Positions 1 to 8,457 are shown, counted from the first letter of the stretch. The stretch is DNA of 23,582 bases from CG1-02-35-72 sp036170135 (GCA_036170135.1 JAVHOP010000155.1:1-23582), one strand, 5' to 3'. Notes: generated by a model not told the origin, from the sequence alone. Numbers and translations: made by a program.

Positions 1-3
1 CCC

Positions 4-1035
4 ATGCAAAGCTCAAAATTAAATATTAGTGAAATTGCTAAACAACTAGGTGTTTCTAAATCTACGGTATCAAAAGCCTTAAATAATAGCCATGAAATTA
101 GTGAAGCTACCAAACTGCGCATTCAAAATTTTGCCACTATAAATAATTATAAGCCAAATAAATTAGCGGTAAATCTTAAAACGGGAACTACAAAAACCAT
201 TGGCGTAATTATACCGAGTATTCAAAATAATTTTTTTGCAAAGGTTTTAAAAGGCATTGAATTTGTGGCAACCGAAGCTGATTATAATATTATTACCACT
301 TTTTCTAATGAATCTTATAAGAAAGAAGTTAGTAGCATAGAATTATTATCGAGTGGTGTTGTTGACGGATTTATTTTGGCGTTAGCCGAAGAAACACAGA
401 TTAATCAAAATTTTAATCATTTTATAGAAACCATTCAGCAAGGCAAACCAATAGTGATGTTTGATAGGGTTACTAAAGATTTGATTTGCGACCAAGTGTT
501 TGTAGATGATTTAGATGCAGCATACAAAGCAACCAAATATTTTGTAAATTTAAAATGTGAAACCATTGCCTTGGTTTCTACAATAGACTATTTAAGTGTT
601 GGAAAACTCCGAAAAGAAGGTTATAAAAAAGCGGTTATCGAAGTCTTTGGTAAAGTTGAAAATGATTTAATTATTGTTGCAAATGCAAATAATATTGATG
701 TTAAAATTATTCATTTACTAAAAAACAAAAAAATTGATGCCATTTTAGCGCTCGATGAAGATGCTGTTTTGGCGACGTATAAAGCTTCGAAATTTAAAAA
801 TTATAATGCAACTAATAATTTAGCAATTATTGGTTATGCAAGCGAAAAAATGGCTGAAAATTTAACACCTTCTTTAACAACGCTCAACCAACATGGCGAA
901 AGAATAGGTCGAAATTCGGCTAATTTATTAATAGATAAATTAAAAAATAAAGCCAATATCAGTTTTCAAAAAAACCTGATTGTAACCACTTTAGTAGAAC
1001 GCGATTCTACAAAATTGTACACTTTTAAAAAGTAA
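4..1035 (+). CDS. LacI/GalR-family transcriptional regulator
   Basis: This is a DNA-binding repressor or activator of the LacI family, probably controlling a sugar-use locus. The 343-residue length is normal for the family. The N-terminus (about residues 7-28) is a classic LacI helix-turn-helix with the recognition stretch GVSKSTVSKALN. It is followed by a hinge near residues 50-62 and a periplasmic-binding-protein-like effector domain from about residue 64 (TIGVIIPSIQNNFF) to the end. The ATG lies at the window edge, so its promoter and any upstream target genes are not visible. The next gene (udk) is 109 bp away and has its own candidate promoter, so I infer a separate unit. The sequence does not identify the ligand. 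In Bacteroidota such regulators often sit beside susCD or glycoside hydrolase genes, which would be to the left of this window. Confidence 0.93.
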   Translation: MQSSKLNISEIAKQLGVSKSTVSKALNNSHEISEATKLRIQNFATINNYKPNKLAVNLKTGTTKTIGVIIPSIQNNFFAKVLKGIEFVATEADYNIITTFSNESYKKEVSSIELLSSGVVDGFILALAEETQINQNFNHFIETIQQGKPIVMFDRVTKDLICDQVFVDDLDAAYKATKYFVNLKCETIALVSTIDYLSVGKLRKEGYKKAVIEVFGKVENDLIIVANANNIDVKIIHLLKNKKIDAILALDEDAVLATYKASKFKNYNATNNLAIIGYASEKMAENLTPSLTTLNQHGERIGRNSANLLIDKLKNKANISFQKNLIVTTLVERDSTKLYTFKK

Positions 1036-1113
1036 AAATAAGCGTAGCATCATATCAAAATAGCCCCATTATTAAAACTGACAAGCACCTAACTATTAAA
1101 GCATTTAATTTAC

Positions 1114-1121
1114 TAAATTTG
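1114..1121 (+). promoter_or_regulatory. Candidate -7 box (TAAATTTG) upstream of udk
   Basis: The octamer matches the Bacteroidota primary sigma -7 consensus TAnnTTTG and lies 23 bp before the udk ATG. No convincing -33 TTTG is seen at the expected distance, so this is a weak prediction. It would drive the udk-divIC-mutA-mutB unit. Confidence 0.4.
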
Positions 1122-1144
1122 TAAACATCTATAAAGGGTTTATT

Positions 1145-1750
1145 ATGTTAATAATTGGTATCGCCGGGGGCACTGGTAGCGGTAAAACAACTGTTGTTAA
1201 TCAAATTTTAAACGAGTTACCTAAAGATGAGGTCACCGTAATTTCGCAAGATTCATATTATAAAGATAATTCGAATTTATCTTATGAAGAGCGCACCAAA
1301 ATTAACTTTGACCATCCAAAAGCCATAGATTTTGACTTGCTGGTAGAACATTTAAATGCTTTGAAAAAAGGTGAAGTTATTGCGCAACCAATCTATTCTT
1401 TTATAACACATAACCGTACCGAAGATGTTCATATTACACACCCTAAAAAGGTCATCATTGTTGAAGGTATTTTAATTTTTAATAAACCTGAATTGCGCGA
1501 TTTATTTGATATCAAAATATTTGTCCACGCCGATACCGACGAGCGTTTAATTAGAAGAATAAAAAGAGATATTACAGAGCGCGGTAGAGATATAAACGAA
1601 GTTTTAACGCGCTATCAAGATACCTTAAAACCAATGCACCAACAATTTATAGAGCCAACTAAAAATTTTGCCGATATTATTATTCCAAACGACCGTTATA
1701 ATACGGTAGCTGTCGATATTGTTAGAACGGTAATTAATGAACGACTATGA
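1145..1750 (+). CDS. udk: Uridine kinase
   Basis: This enzyme phosphorylates uridine and cytidine to UMP and CMP with ATP or GTP, in the pyrimidine salvage pathway of the cytosol. The 201 residues are close to the usual bacterial length. A P-loop (GGTGSGKT, residues 8-15) is followed by the family motif SQDSYYKD near residue 34, the phosphoribulokinase/uridine kinase motif VEGILIF near residue 106, and the basic RRIKRDITERGR lid region near residues 136-147. The last codon overlaps the next start (ATGA), so translation is probably coupled to the DivIC-like gene. No feature suggests a broken or unusual enzyme. Confidence 0.96.
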   Translation: MLIIGIAGGTGSGKTTVVNQILNELPKDEVTVISQDSYYKDNSNLSYEERTKINFDHPKAIDFDLLVEHLNALKKGEVIAQPIYSFITHNRTEDVHITHPKKVIIVEGILIFNKPELRDLFDIKIFVHADTDERLIRRIKRDITERGRDINEVLTRYQDTLKPMHQQFIEPTKNFADIIIPNDRYNTVAVDIVRTVINERL

Positions 1751-2064
1751 CCTTTTATCAGTTTAAAAATCTTAAATTAATTAAATTTATAACTAATAAA
1801 TATTTGATAATATTGATTCTATTTATTATTTGGATGTTGTTTTTTGATGAAAACTCTTTACAAACACATCGAGATTTAAACAAAGAAAAAGCTAAAATCG
1901 AAAAATCTATTCAATATTTTCAAAATGAAATTGAAAAAGATAAATCTATTATCAATCAATTAAAAGATAGTACTTTACTAGAAAAATATGGTCGCGAAAC
2001 CTATTTTTTTAAACGCGATAGCGAAGAAGTTTATATCATAGAATTCGATACCATAAAAAAATGA
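1747..2064 (+). CDS. Septum formation initiator, DivIC/FtsB family
   Basis: This is a small bitopic division protein of 105 residues. It has a short cytoplasmic N-terminus, one membrane helix at about residues 19-33, a charged heptad-rich coiled coil at about residues 44-75, and a small C-terminal segment. In that last segment, EKYGRETYFFKRDSEEVYII resembles the conserved end of FtsB/DivIC proteins. In the FtsBLQ complex such proteins help activate septal peptidoglycan synthesis. The gene overlaps udk by 4 bp and ends 3 bp before the mutA start, so all four genes appear to be one transcript. The mix of functions is metabolic plus division, so the linkage probably reflects shared expression rather than a shared pathway. 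Confidence 0.85.
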   Translation: MTFYQFKNLKLIKFITNKYLIILILFIIWMLFFDENSLQTHRDLNKEKAKIEKSIQYFQNEIEKDKSIINQLKDSTLLEKYGRETYFFKRDSEEVYIIEFDTIKK

Positions 2065-2067
2065 AAG

Positions 2068-3456
2068 ATGGCTAAATTATCATTTAAAGAATTTGATGTT
2101 GTTTCTGCCAAACAATGGAAACAAAACATTCAATTTGAGTTAAATGGTGCCGATTATAATACTACTTTACTCACACAAACCAACGAAGGTATTACCATAA
2201 ACCCGTTTTATCATCAAGACCAAACGCAATATCTTCAAGTAAAAGTGCCAACAGCAACCTGTAAGATTTGTCAGACTATTTTTGTGGGCGATATTACCAA
2301 AACAAAAACTTTAGTCAATCATGCAATAAAAGGTGGCGCAACAGCACTGATTTTTGAAGCCGATTCGCTTTTTAATATTGATGAACTCTTTAACAAACTA
2401 GCTATTCCACCAGAGATAATTTTCTATTTTAATCTTCATTTTTTATCAGAAAGTTTCGTTTTAAACCTCATTAAAAGCACTACAAAGCACACTATTTTTT
2501 TAAAGTGCGATATAATAGGAAATCTTGCCAAATCTGGAAATTGGTTCAGCAATAAAGAAAAAGACTATAAAAGTTTGGCAAACATTATAAAAATAGCGTC
2601 TAAAAACGTCAGTGTTTTAAGTGTTGATGCTAATTTATATCAAAATGCCGGAGCCAATTGTGTGCAGCAAGTTGCTTATGCTTTAGCCCATTTAAATGAG
2701 TATTTAAACGCTTTTGCAGATGGTATTTTACCAATGCCGGTTAATAAAACAATTCAAATTAATCTCGCTGTTGGCGGACAATATTTTTTTGAAATTGCCA
2801 AATTGCGCGCTTTTAGATATTTATTTGATGTTCTAAATCAAGAATATGGATTTAATTTCATCCCAGAAATGGTAGTTGAACCGTCGTTGCGGAATAAATC
2901 TATTTACGATTACAATGTCAATATGTTGCGCACTACAACCGAATGTATGAGTGCTATTTTGGGCGGCGCCAATGCGGTTAAAAATGTAGCTTATGATACA
3001 ATTTTCCATAAATCGAATGCGTTTGGCGAACGTATTTCAAGAAATCAGTTGCTTATTTTACAAGAAGAAAGTTATTTTAAAGATGCTCAAAAAGCCGTTG
3101 AAGGAACTTATTATATTGAAACACTGAGTATTCAGATAGCCGAAAAAGCCTTGCAATTATTTAAAGAGATTGAGCAAAAAGGAGGCTTTGTCAATCAACT
3201 ATTTTCGGGTGTTATTCAGCGAAAAATAAAAGAAAATTCCCAAAGAGAACAAGATCAATTCGATGCCGGACAGTTAAAACTAATCGGCGTTAATAAACAG
3301 CCAAATCTACAAGATTTGATGAAAAATGATTTGCAACTTTTTCCTTTTGTTAAAGTAAAAGAACGTAAAACATTGGTGCAACCCATCATTCCGAAACGCT
3401 TGGCAGAAACATTAGAACAGGAACGTTTGACAAAAGAGAATAGTAAATCGGCTTAA
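2068..3456 (+). CDS. mutA: Methylmalonyl-CoA mutase, small (beta) subunit
   Basis: This is the non-catalytic partner of the B12-dependent mutase that interconverts succinyl-CoA and (R)-methylmalonyl-CoA in propionate metabolism. The 462 residues cover a TIM-barrel-like mutase domain. Recognisable parts are the N-terminal FDVVSAKQWKQ region and the shared block ISRNQLLILQEESYF near residues 327-341. The cobalamin motif DxHxxG is absent and the protein ends soon after the barrel. It is clearly shorter than actinobacterial small subunits, which keep a degenerate B12-like domain. It is followed after 10 bp by the catalytic subunit. Family knowledge says the small subunit supports the heterodimer and does not bind cofactor, which fits what is seen. 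Confidence 0.92.
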   Translation: MAKLSFKEFDVVSAKQWKQNIQFELNGADYNTTLLTQTNEGITINPFYHQDQTQYLQVKVPTATCKICQTIFVGDITKTKTLVNHAIKGGATALIFEADSLFNIDELFNKLAIPPEIIFYFNLHFLSESFVLNLIKSTTKHTIFLKCDIIGNLAKSGNWFSNKEKDYKSLANIIKIASKNVSVLSVDANLYQNAGANCVQQVAYALAHLNEYLNAFADGILPMPVNKTIQINLAVGGQYFFEIAKLRAFRYLFDVLNQEYGFNFIPEMVVEPSLRNKSIYDYNVNMLRTTTECMSAILGGANAVKNVAYDTIFHKSNAFGERISRNQLLILQEESYFKDAQKAVEGTYYIETLSIQIAEKALQLFKEIEQKGGFVNQLFSGVIQRKIKENSQREQDQFDAGQLKLIGVNKQPNLQDLMKNDLQLFPFVKVKERKTLVQPIIPKRLAETLEQERLTKENSKSA

Positions 3457-3466
3457 TTTCAATAAG

Positions 3467-5533
3467 ATGCCTAGAAAAAACCTACAAAATATTGAATTAA
3501 ATATCAAATCTCAAAATTCAAATCCTAAAGAATTTGAGCATCAAAATTTTGTTGCTGGTGTGTCACCTTTTTTACGCGGACCTTATGCTACAATGTATGT
3601 GCAAAGACCTTGGACCATTCGCCAGTATGCCGGATTTTCTACCGCCGAAGAAAGCAACGCTTTTTACAGACGAAATTTGGCAGCCGGACAAAAAGGATTG
3701 TCGGTAGCGTTTGATTTAGCTACTCATCGCGGTTATGATTCAGATCACGAGCGCGTGCAAGGCGATGTTGGCAAAGCTGGTGTTGCTATTGATACTGTTG
3801 AGGATATGAAAATTTTATTCAATCAAATTCCCCTCGATAAAATGTCGGTTTCTATGACGATGAATGGCGCTGTTTTACCTATTTTGGCTTTCTATATTGT
3901 TGCTGCAAAAGAACAAGGCGTGGCTTTAAATTTATTGGAAGGTACCATCCAAAATGATATTTTAAAGGAATTTATGGTTCGTAATACTTACATCTATCCG
4001 CCAAAACCATCGATGCAAATTGTGTCGGATATCTTTGAATTTACAGCTAAAAATATGCCTAAATTTAACAGTATTTCAATCTCAGGATATCATATTCAGG
4101 AAGCCGGTGCTACGCCCGAAATAGAATTGGCTTATACTTTGGCAGATGGTTTAGAATATGTGAGAACCGGATTAAAATCGGGGATGAATATAGATGATTT
4201 TGCCCCACGTTTATCGTTCTTTTGGGGTATTGGGATGGATCATTTTAAGGAGATAGCAAAACTCAGAGCCGGACGCATGTTGTGGGCAAAATTATTAAAG
4301 CAATTTAATCCAAAAAACCCAAAATCGCTAGCATTACGCACACATTGCCAGACCAGTGGCTGGAGTTTAACCGAGCAAGATCCGTTTAATAATGTAGCGC
4401 GAACAACTATCGAAGCTTTGTCGGCTGCCCTTGGTGGCACACAAAGTTTGCATACCAATGCCTTGGATGAAGCCATTGCGTTGCCAACCGATTTTTCGGC
4501 TAGAATTGCTCGTAATACACAATTGTATTTACAAGAAGAAACCGGTATTACAAAAACTGTTGATCCTTGGGCGGGAAGTGTTTTTTTAGAGCAACTTACC
4601 GAGGAAATCGCTCAAAAAGCTTGGAATTTGATTGAAGAAGTTGAGCAATTGGGAGGCATGACAAAGGCTATCGAAAAAGGAATTCCCAAGTTGCGCATTG
4701 AAGAAGCATCGGCAAACAAACAAGCAAAAATTGATAGTGGACAAGATAAAATTATTGGCGTGAATGCTTATACTTTATCAAAACAAGAGCCTATTCAGAT
4801 TTTAGAAGTTGATAATGATGCGGTTAGAGAATCTCAAATTAAACGATTGAAAGCGGTAAAAGCAAATCGCAATAGCGAAGCGGTTAAATTGTCTTTAGAA
4901 AAATTAGAGCAATGTGCCGCTTCAGGTAATGGAAATTTATTAGCTTTGGCAATAGATGCTGCCGAAAAGCGCGCTACTTTAGGCGAAATTTCTTCAGCTT
5001 TAGAAAAGGTTTTTAAACGATATCAAGCAACCATTAATTCAATTACAGGCGTGTATAAAAAAGCTATAAAAGACGATAAAGATTTTAGTAAAGCCAAAGC
5101 ATTAGCAGATAAATTTGCTGATTTAGAAGGCAGAAGACCGCGAATTATGGTTGCTAAAATGGGACAAGATGGTCACGACCGAGGCGCTAAAGTGGTTGCT
5201 ACCAGTTTTGCCGATTTAGGGTTTGATGTTGATATCGGACCCTTATTTCAAACACCTGCCGAAGCAGCAAAACAAGCTGTTGAAAACGATGTTCATATTC
5301 TAGGAATTTCATCTTTAGCTGCGGGCCATAAAACGCTCATTCCTCAAGTTATAAAAGCCTTAGCAGATTATGGGCGTCCTGATATAATGGTTATTGCTGG
5401 CGGTGTGATTCCGGTTAAAGATTATCAATATTTATTTGATGCAGGTGTGGTTGGCGTGTTCGGACCAGGTACTAAAATATCAAAAGCAGCTAAAGATATT
5501 TTAGAAATTTTAATTGACAGTATTTCTGAATAG
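3467..5533 (+). CDS. mutB: Methylmalonyl-CoA mutase, large (alpha, catalytic) subunit
   Basis: This is the catalytic, adenosylcobalamin-dependent subunit (688 residues). The N-terminal half holds the substrate-channel block YATMYVQRPWTIRQYAGF (about residues 42-59) and the substrate-contacting stretches around IQNDILKEFMVRNTYIYPP and ISGYHIQEAGATPE. The C-terminal cobalamin domain carries the base-off/His-on signature DGHDRG, with Asp568 and His570 (His570 is the predicted lower axial Co ligand). It is followed by the GISSLAAGH and IMVIAGGVIP blocks of the B12 fold. All hallmark motifs are intact, so I expect an active enzyme with mutA. The MeaB/ArgK-type chaperone and the epimerase are not in this window. 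The tail is followed by a short AT-rich inverted repeat (AGTAA/TTACT, near 5545-5560) that is only a weak terminator candidate. Confidence 0.97.
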   Translation: MPRKNLQNIELNIKSQNSNPKEFEHQNFVAGVSPFLRGPYATMYVQRPWTIRQYAGFSTAEESNAFYRRNLAAGQKGLSVAFDLATHRGYDSDHERVQGDVGKAGVAIDTVEDMKILFNQIPLDKMSVSMTMNGAVLPILAFYIVAAKEQGVALNLLEGTIQNDILKEFMVRNTYIYPPKPSMQIVSDIFEFTAKNMPKFNSISISGYHIQEAGATPEIELAYTLADGLEYVRTGLKSGMNIDDFAPRLSFFWGIGMDHFKEIAKLRAGRMLWAKLLKQFNPKNPKSLALRTHCQTSGWSLTEQDPFNNVARTTIEALSAALGGTQSLHTNALDEAIALPTDFSARIARNTQLYLQEETGITKTVDPWAGSVFLEQLTEEIAQKAWNLIEEVEQLGGMTKAIEKGIPKLRIEEASANKQAKIDSGQDKIIGVNAYTLSKQEPIQILEVDNDAVRESQIKRLKAVKANRNSEAVKLSLEKLEQCAASGNGNLLALAIDAAEKRATLGEISSALEKVFKRYQATINSITGVYKKAIKDDKDFSKAKALADKFADLEGRRPRIMVAKMGQDGHDRGAKVVATSFADLGFDVDIGPLFQTPAEAAKQAVENDVHILGISSLAAGHKTLIPQVIKALADYGRPDIMVIAGGVIPVKDYQYLFDAGVVGVFGPGTKISKAAKDILEILIDSISE

Positions 5534-5584
5534 AATCTTTAAACAGTAAGTCAAATTACTTTTAATTTGTTTTGATATTTTTCC

Positions 5585-5592
5585 TAGATTTG
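5585..5592 (+). promoter_or_regulatory. Candidate -7 box (TAGATTTG) upstream of the DoxX gene
   Basis: This matches TAnnTTTG and lies 19 bp before the ATG. Possible -33 TTTG elements upstream (around 5566) are closer than the usual 17-23 bp, so the full promoter is uncertain. Confidence 0.35.
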
Positions 5593-5611
5593 AAAATCTA
5601 ATTCTATAAAT

Positions 5612-6043
5612 ATGACTACTATGACTATTTTCACATCTTTAATTCCCTCGCTTGATTCTAAAACCAGCCTCGGTTATGGCTTAATAAGAATATTTTTAGG
5701 CATTGCACTAGTCATTAGAGGATGGCTAGTTTTATCAAATCCAGAATCAATCATAGAATTAGGTGTTAATGAGGAACTTTATGTTTGGGTTTCACTAGTG
5801 GCTATTTCACATTTATTAGGAGGTATCTTATTAGGTATAGGCTTTTTAACAAGATTAGGTGCTCTTATTCAAATTCCGATATTGTTTAGTGCTACCTTTT
5901 TTGTATATGCTAATACCAAATTAATGATGGGCGGTCAATCTTTTGAATTAGCTGCAATGGTTTTGTTTCTGCTTTGTGTGTTTTTTATTTTTGGAGCAGG
6001 CTCTTTATCGGTTAAGGAGTTTATGGAACGAAAAAAATCTTAG
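5612..6043 (+). CDS. DoxX-family integral membrane protein
   Basis: A 143-residue inner-membrane protein with four predicted helices, roughly at residues 21-42, 55-77, 83-102 and 112-131. The overall pattern fits the DoxX/DoxD-like superfamily: GLIRIFLGIALVIRGW at the start, then HLLGGILLGIGFLTRLGALIQIPILF. Members have been linked to quinone- or thiol-related redox functions, but the biochemical role of most is unknown and I assign none here. A second in-frame ATG four codons in (5621) is an alternative start. The gene converges on the Rrf2 gene with only 10 bp between the stop codons and no visible terminator, so read-through antisense RNA is possible. Confidence 0.75.
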   Translation: MTTMTIFTSLIPSLDSKTSLGYGLIRIFLGIALVIRGWLVLSNPESIIELGVNEELYVWVSLVAISHLLGGILLGIGFLTRLGALIQIPILFSATFFVYANTKLMMGGQSFELAAMVLFLLCVFFIFGAGSLSVKEFMERKKS

Positions 6044-6053
6044 TCAGCCGACC

Positions 6054-6482
6054 TTATTTTAAGAACTTGGTCTTAATATCAATCTCTTTAGCAAACTGTT
6101 CCAGGTTCATTTCCTTAAATTTTTTAAAGAGATTTTCTTTAAAATCAGAAACAATAAAGTGTACAGGGCAAGGGTTTTGTTCATCGCATTTATCTAGTTT
6201 CATAAAACAATCGTTAAATAATTCCTGCCCATCAATTACATTCAGTATGTCGCAAACATTGTTTTTGGCATTTTCTGTACTTATATAAAACCCACCATTT
6301 GGTCCCTTTGTTGAGGATAAAAATTTTGATCTTACTAATTGTTGTAAAAGTTTAGCTAAAAATGGCTCGGGAATGTCCAATTCTTCTGCTATTGCTTTTG
6401 CACCGATTTTATTTTTATCTGTAGCGTGAAGCATTAAATAGAGCATCGCTTTTATAGCGTATTTTGAAGCATTACTTAACAT
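6054..6482 (-). CDS. Rrf2-family regulator with a likely Fe-S cluster site
   Basis: This is a winged helix-turn-helix regulator of 142 residues. The N-terminus (MLSNASKYAIKAMLYL) and the wing (STKGPNGGFYIS, residues 57-68) are typical of Rrf2. Three cysteines at 92, 99 and 105 have the Cx6Cx5C spacing seen in cluster-binding members such as IscR and NsrR, so I infer an iron-sulfur cluster that could sense nitric oxide, oxygen or cluster status. A fourth cysteine at 77 is outside this pattern. It lies 54 bp downstream of tryptophanase on the same strand, with its own candidate -7 box, and faces the DoxX gene. Whether it is NsrR-like, IscR-like or another type cannot be decided here. Confidence 0.88.
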   Translation of the reverse strand: MLSNASKYAIKAMLYLMLHATDKNKIGAKAIAEELDIPEPFLAKLLQQLVRSKFLSSTKGPNGGFYISTENAKNNVCDILNVIDGQELFNDCFMKLDKCDEQNPCPVHFIVSDFKENLFKKFKEMNLEQFAKEIDIKTKFLK

Positions 6483-6500
6483 TTATCTAAATATTTTTGG

Positions 6501-6508
6501 CAAATGTA
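6501..6508 (-). promoter_or_regulatory. Candidate -7 box (TACATTTG on the minus strand) for the Rrf2 gene
   Basis: The plus strand reads CAAATGTA, giving TACATTTG on the minus strand, 18 bp before the Rrf2 start. It matches TAnnTTTG. No clear -33 element is seen. It suggests that the regulator can be transcribed independently of tryptophanase. Confidence 0.35.
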
Positions 6509-6536
6509 AGCAATGTAAACAAGTATAGAAAACCGA

Positions 6537-7913
6537 TTAAATTTTTTCTAATTTTACAGTAAAGTGGCGCATGATTGGGGCTTCATCTACAATTCTATAG
6601 CCGTGTTTAGCTTCATGGCGCGTGTCAAAAATATTTTTTAAAGCAATAGCAACATAATTCATATGATTGTAAGAATAGACACGGCGTGGAATGGCAAGCC
6701 TTACCAATTCTAAATCTGGGTAACGGTTTTCGCGAGTTTTGGGATCTCTATCGGCTAAAATTGTTCCAATTTCAACACCTCTAATGCCACCTACAATATA
6801 TAATTCAATAGCCAATGCTTGAGCGCGATATTCTTCACGAGGAATGTTTGGCACAAATTTATTAGCATCTAAAAAAATGGCATGGCCTCCAAAAGGTTTC
6901 TGAATTGGAATTCCAAATTCCACTAATTTCTGACCTAAAAAAGCTATTTGGTTAATGCGACTCTCTAAATAATCAAACTCTGTAGCTTCGTCTAAGCCAA
7001 CGGCTAGCGCGCCCATATCACGTCCGTTCATGCCACCATAAGTTATAAAACCTTCAAACATAATATTAAAAGTAGTTGCCTTTTTATAGGTTTCTTCATC
7101 GTTTAAAGCAATAAAACCGCCCATATTTACCAATCCATCTTTTTTAGAACTCATCGTCATCCCATCGCCATAACTAAAAAATTCTTTGGCAATTTCTTTA
7201 ATGGTTTTATCTTGATAAGCAACTTCACGTTTTTTGATAAAATAGGCATTTTCGGCAAATCGTGCCGAATCAAAAATTAAAGTAATACCATATTTTTTAC
7301 ACAAAACAGAAACGGCTTTAATATTTTCCATAGATACAGGTTGCCCTCCGGAGCTATTACAAGTAATGGTAACAATGCAAAACGGTATCTTTTCTTTTGG
7401 ATGGCTTTTAAAAACGACTTCTAATTTATTGAGATCTACATTGCCCTTAAACGGATGTAAATTATTTGTATCAAAAGCTTCATCGATGGTGCAATCAACG
7501 GCTTTGGCATGACGGTATTCAATATGACCTTTGGTGGTGTCAAAATGCGAGTTTCCGGGAACAAAATCGCCGGCTTTTACTAAAGCCGAGAAGAGCACAT
7601 TTTCGGCTGCGCGCCCTTGATGTGTTGGTAAAAAATAAGTAAATCCGGTAAGGCGTTGAACGGTATTTTTAAGTTTAATATAAGATGAAGACCCGGCATA
7701 ACTCTCATCGCCAATCATCATTTCAGACCACTGTTGATCGCTCATCGCACCCGTGCCAGAATCGGTTAATAAATCTATAAAAACTTGATCAGAAGTTAGG
7801 TTAAAAAGATTGTAGTTAGCCTCTTTAATCCATTGTAAACGTTGGGTTTTGGTTGAGCGTTTTATGGCTTCTACCATCTTTATTTTATACGGTTCTGCAT
7901 AAGGTAAATTCAT
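6537..7913 (-). CDS. tnaA: Tryptophanase (L-tryptophan indole-lyase)
   Basis: This is a PLP-dependent beta-eliminating lyase of 458 residues, predicted to split tryptophan into indole, pyruvate and ammonia in the cytosol. The PLP lysine lies in MSSKKDG (Lys257/Lys258), inside the family block SYGDGMTMSSKKDGLVNMGG. The phosphate-binding region PTHQGRAAE is at residues 96-104. Its close relative, tyrosine phenol-lyase, has a Met-Glu-Arg signature with a substrate-binding Arg. Here the equivalent stretch is GVEIG, as in tryptophanases, so I favour tryptophanase. Some nearby residues (IPRRVYSYNHM) look more phenol-lyase-like, so other aromatic or beta-substituted substrates are possible. No aromatic amino-acid permease is adjacent. 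A 566-bp gene-free region lies upstream. Confidence 0.9.
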   Translation of the reverse strand: MNLPYAEPYKIKMVEAIKRSTKTQRLQWIKEANYNLFNLTSDQVFIDLLTDSGTGAMSDQQWSEMMIGDESYAGSSSYIKLKNTVQRLTGFTYFLPTHQGRAAENVLFSALVKAGDFVPGNSHFDTTKGHIEYRHAKAVDCTIDEAFDTNNLHPFKGNVDLNKLEVVFKSHPKEKIPFCIVTITCNSSGGQPVSMENIKAVSVLCKKYGITLIFDSARFAENAYFIKKREVAYQDKTIKEIAKEFFSYGDGMTMSSKKDGLVNMGGFIALNDEETYKKATTFNIMFEGFITYGGMNGRDMGALAVGLDEATEFDYLESRINQIAFLGQKLVEFGIPIQKPFGGHAIFLDANKFVPNIPREEYRAQALAIELYIVGGIRGVEIGTILADRDPKTRENRYPDLELVRLAIPRRVYSYNHMNYVAIALKNIFDTRHEAKHGYRIVDEAPIMRHFTVKLEKI

Positions 7914-8092
7914 AATATTATATTTTTGAAGTCAGATAATTGTTATTAAATCTGATGATTAGAAAAAATGAAATAGGTAAATTGAGAAGCAATAATTTTA
8001 GTTGCAGAAATGGTCACGTCTTTTAATATTTAAAAAGACATTGAGACAAAATAAAAATAGGAAAATAATTTTCACAAATCGTTTATTTGGTG

Positions 8093-8100
8093 CAAAACTA
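8093..8100 (-). promoter_or_regulatory. Candidate -7 box (TAGTTTTG on the minus strand) for tnaA
   Basis: The plus strand reads CAAAACTA. On the minus strand this is TAGTTTTG followed by CACC, resembling TAnnTTTG and similar to the TTTGCAC context of the ccsBA and rpmE2 candidates. It would give a tnaA leader of roughly 170 nt. There is no clear -33 element. Confidence 0.3.
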
Positions 8101-8154
8101 ATTGAAATAGATGAATCTAAAAAGTGTTTCTATTAAAAAATCTCAATAGATTTT

Positions 8155-8176
8155 ATTGCTGATATTTATCAGCAAT
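8155..8176. repeat. 22-bp palindrome, possible operator
   Basis: This is a perfect inverted repeat with arms ATTGCTGATA and TATCAGCAAT separated by TT. No U-run follows it on either strand, so it does not look like a terminator. Its size and symmetry fit a binding site for a dimeric regulator acting on tnaA or ccsBA. The protein is unknown. Confidence 0.45.
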
Positions 8177-8449
8177 TCTAATATTTAGCATGCGTACTTT
8201 TGCTCTATAAAATCAACATCAAAAAGGAATTCAATACAGCTACTAATAATAGATAGAAACATTCAGTTTATTTTACACCAATTTCAAGAGGTTTTTATAA
8301 GGTGATTTACAACTAAATTTACAGTTAAATAAACGTGAATACTAAATTTTAATAAACTGAAAATCAGATATGTAAAATCGAAATATTAATTTTTAAATAA
8401 AAATTAGGGTATATGGTTTTTTAAATGTTTTTATATATAAATAAGACTT

Positions 8450-8457
8450 AAATTTGC
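8450..8457 (+). promoter_or_regulatory. Candidate -7 box (TAAATTTG) for ccsBA
   Basis: TAAATTTG followed by CACAC lies 22 bp before the ccsBA ATG and matches the Bacteroidota -7 consensus. The same TAAATTTGCACAC string occurs at the rpmE2 promoter. The -33 region has only a T-run. Confidence 0.5.

Noticed and set aside
4240..4476. Minus-strand ORF inside mutB
   Set aside because: It lies fully within a well-conserved mutase gene in another frame, and its product has no recognisable family pattern.
6537..7913. Tyrosine phenol-lyase as the product instead of tryptophanase
   Set aside because: The Met-Glu-Arg signature of phenol-lyases is Val-Glu-Ile here, as in tryptophanases. The alternative is not fully excluded without an alignment.
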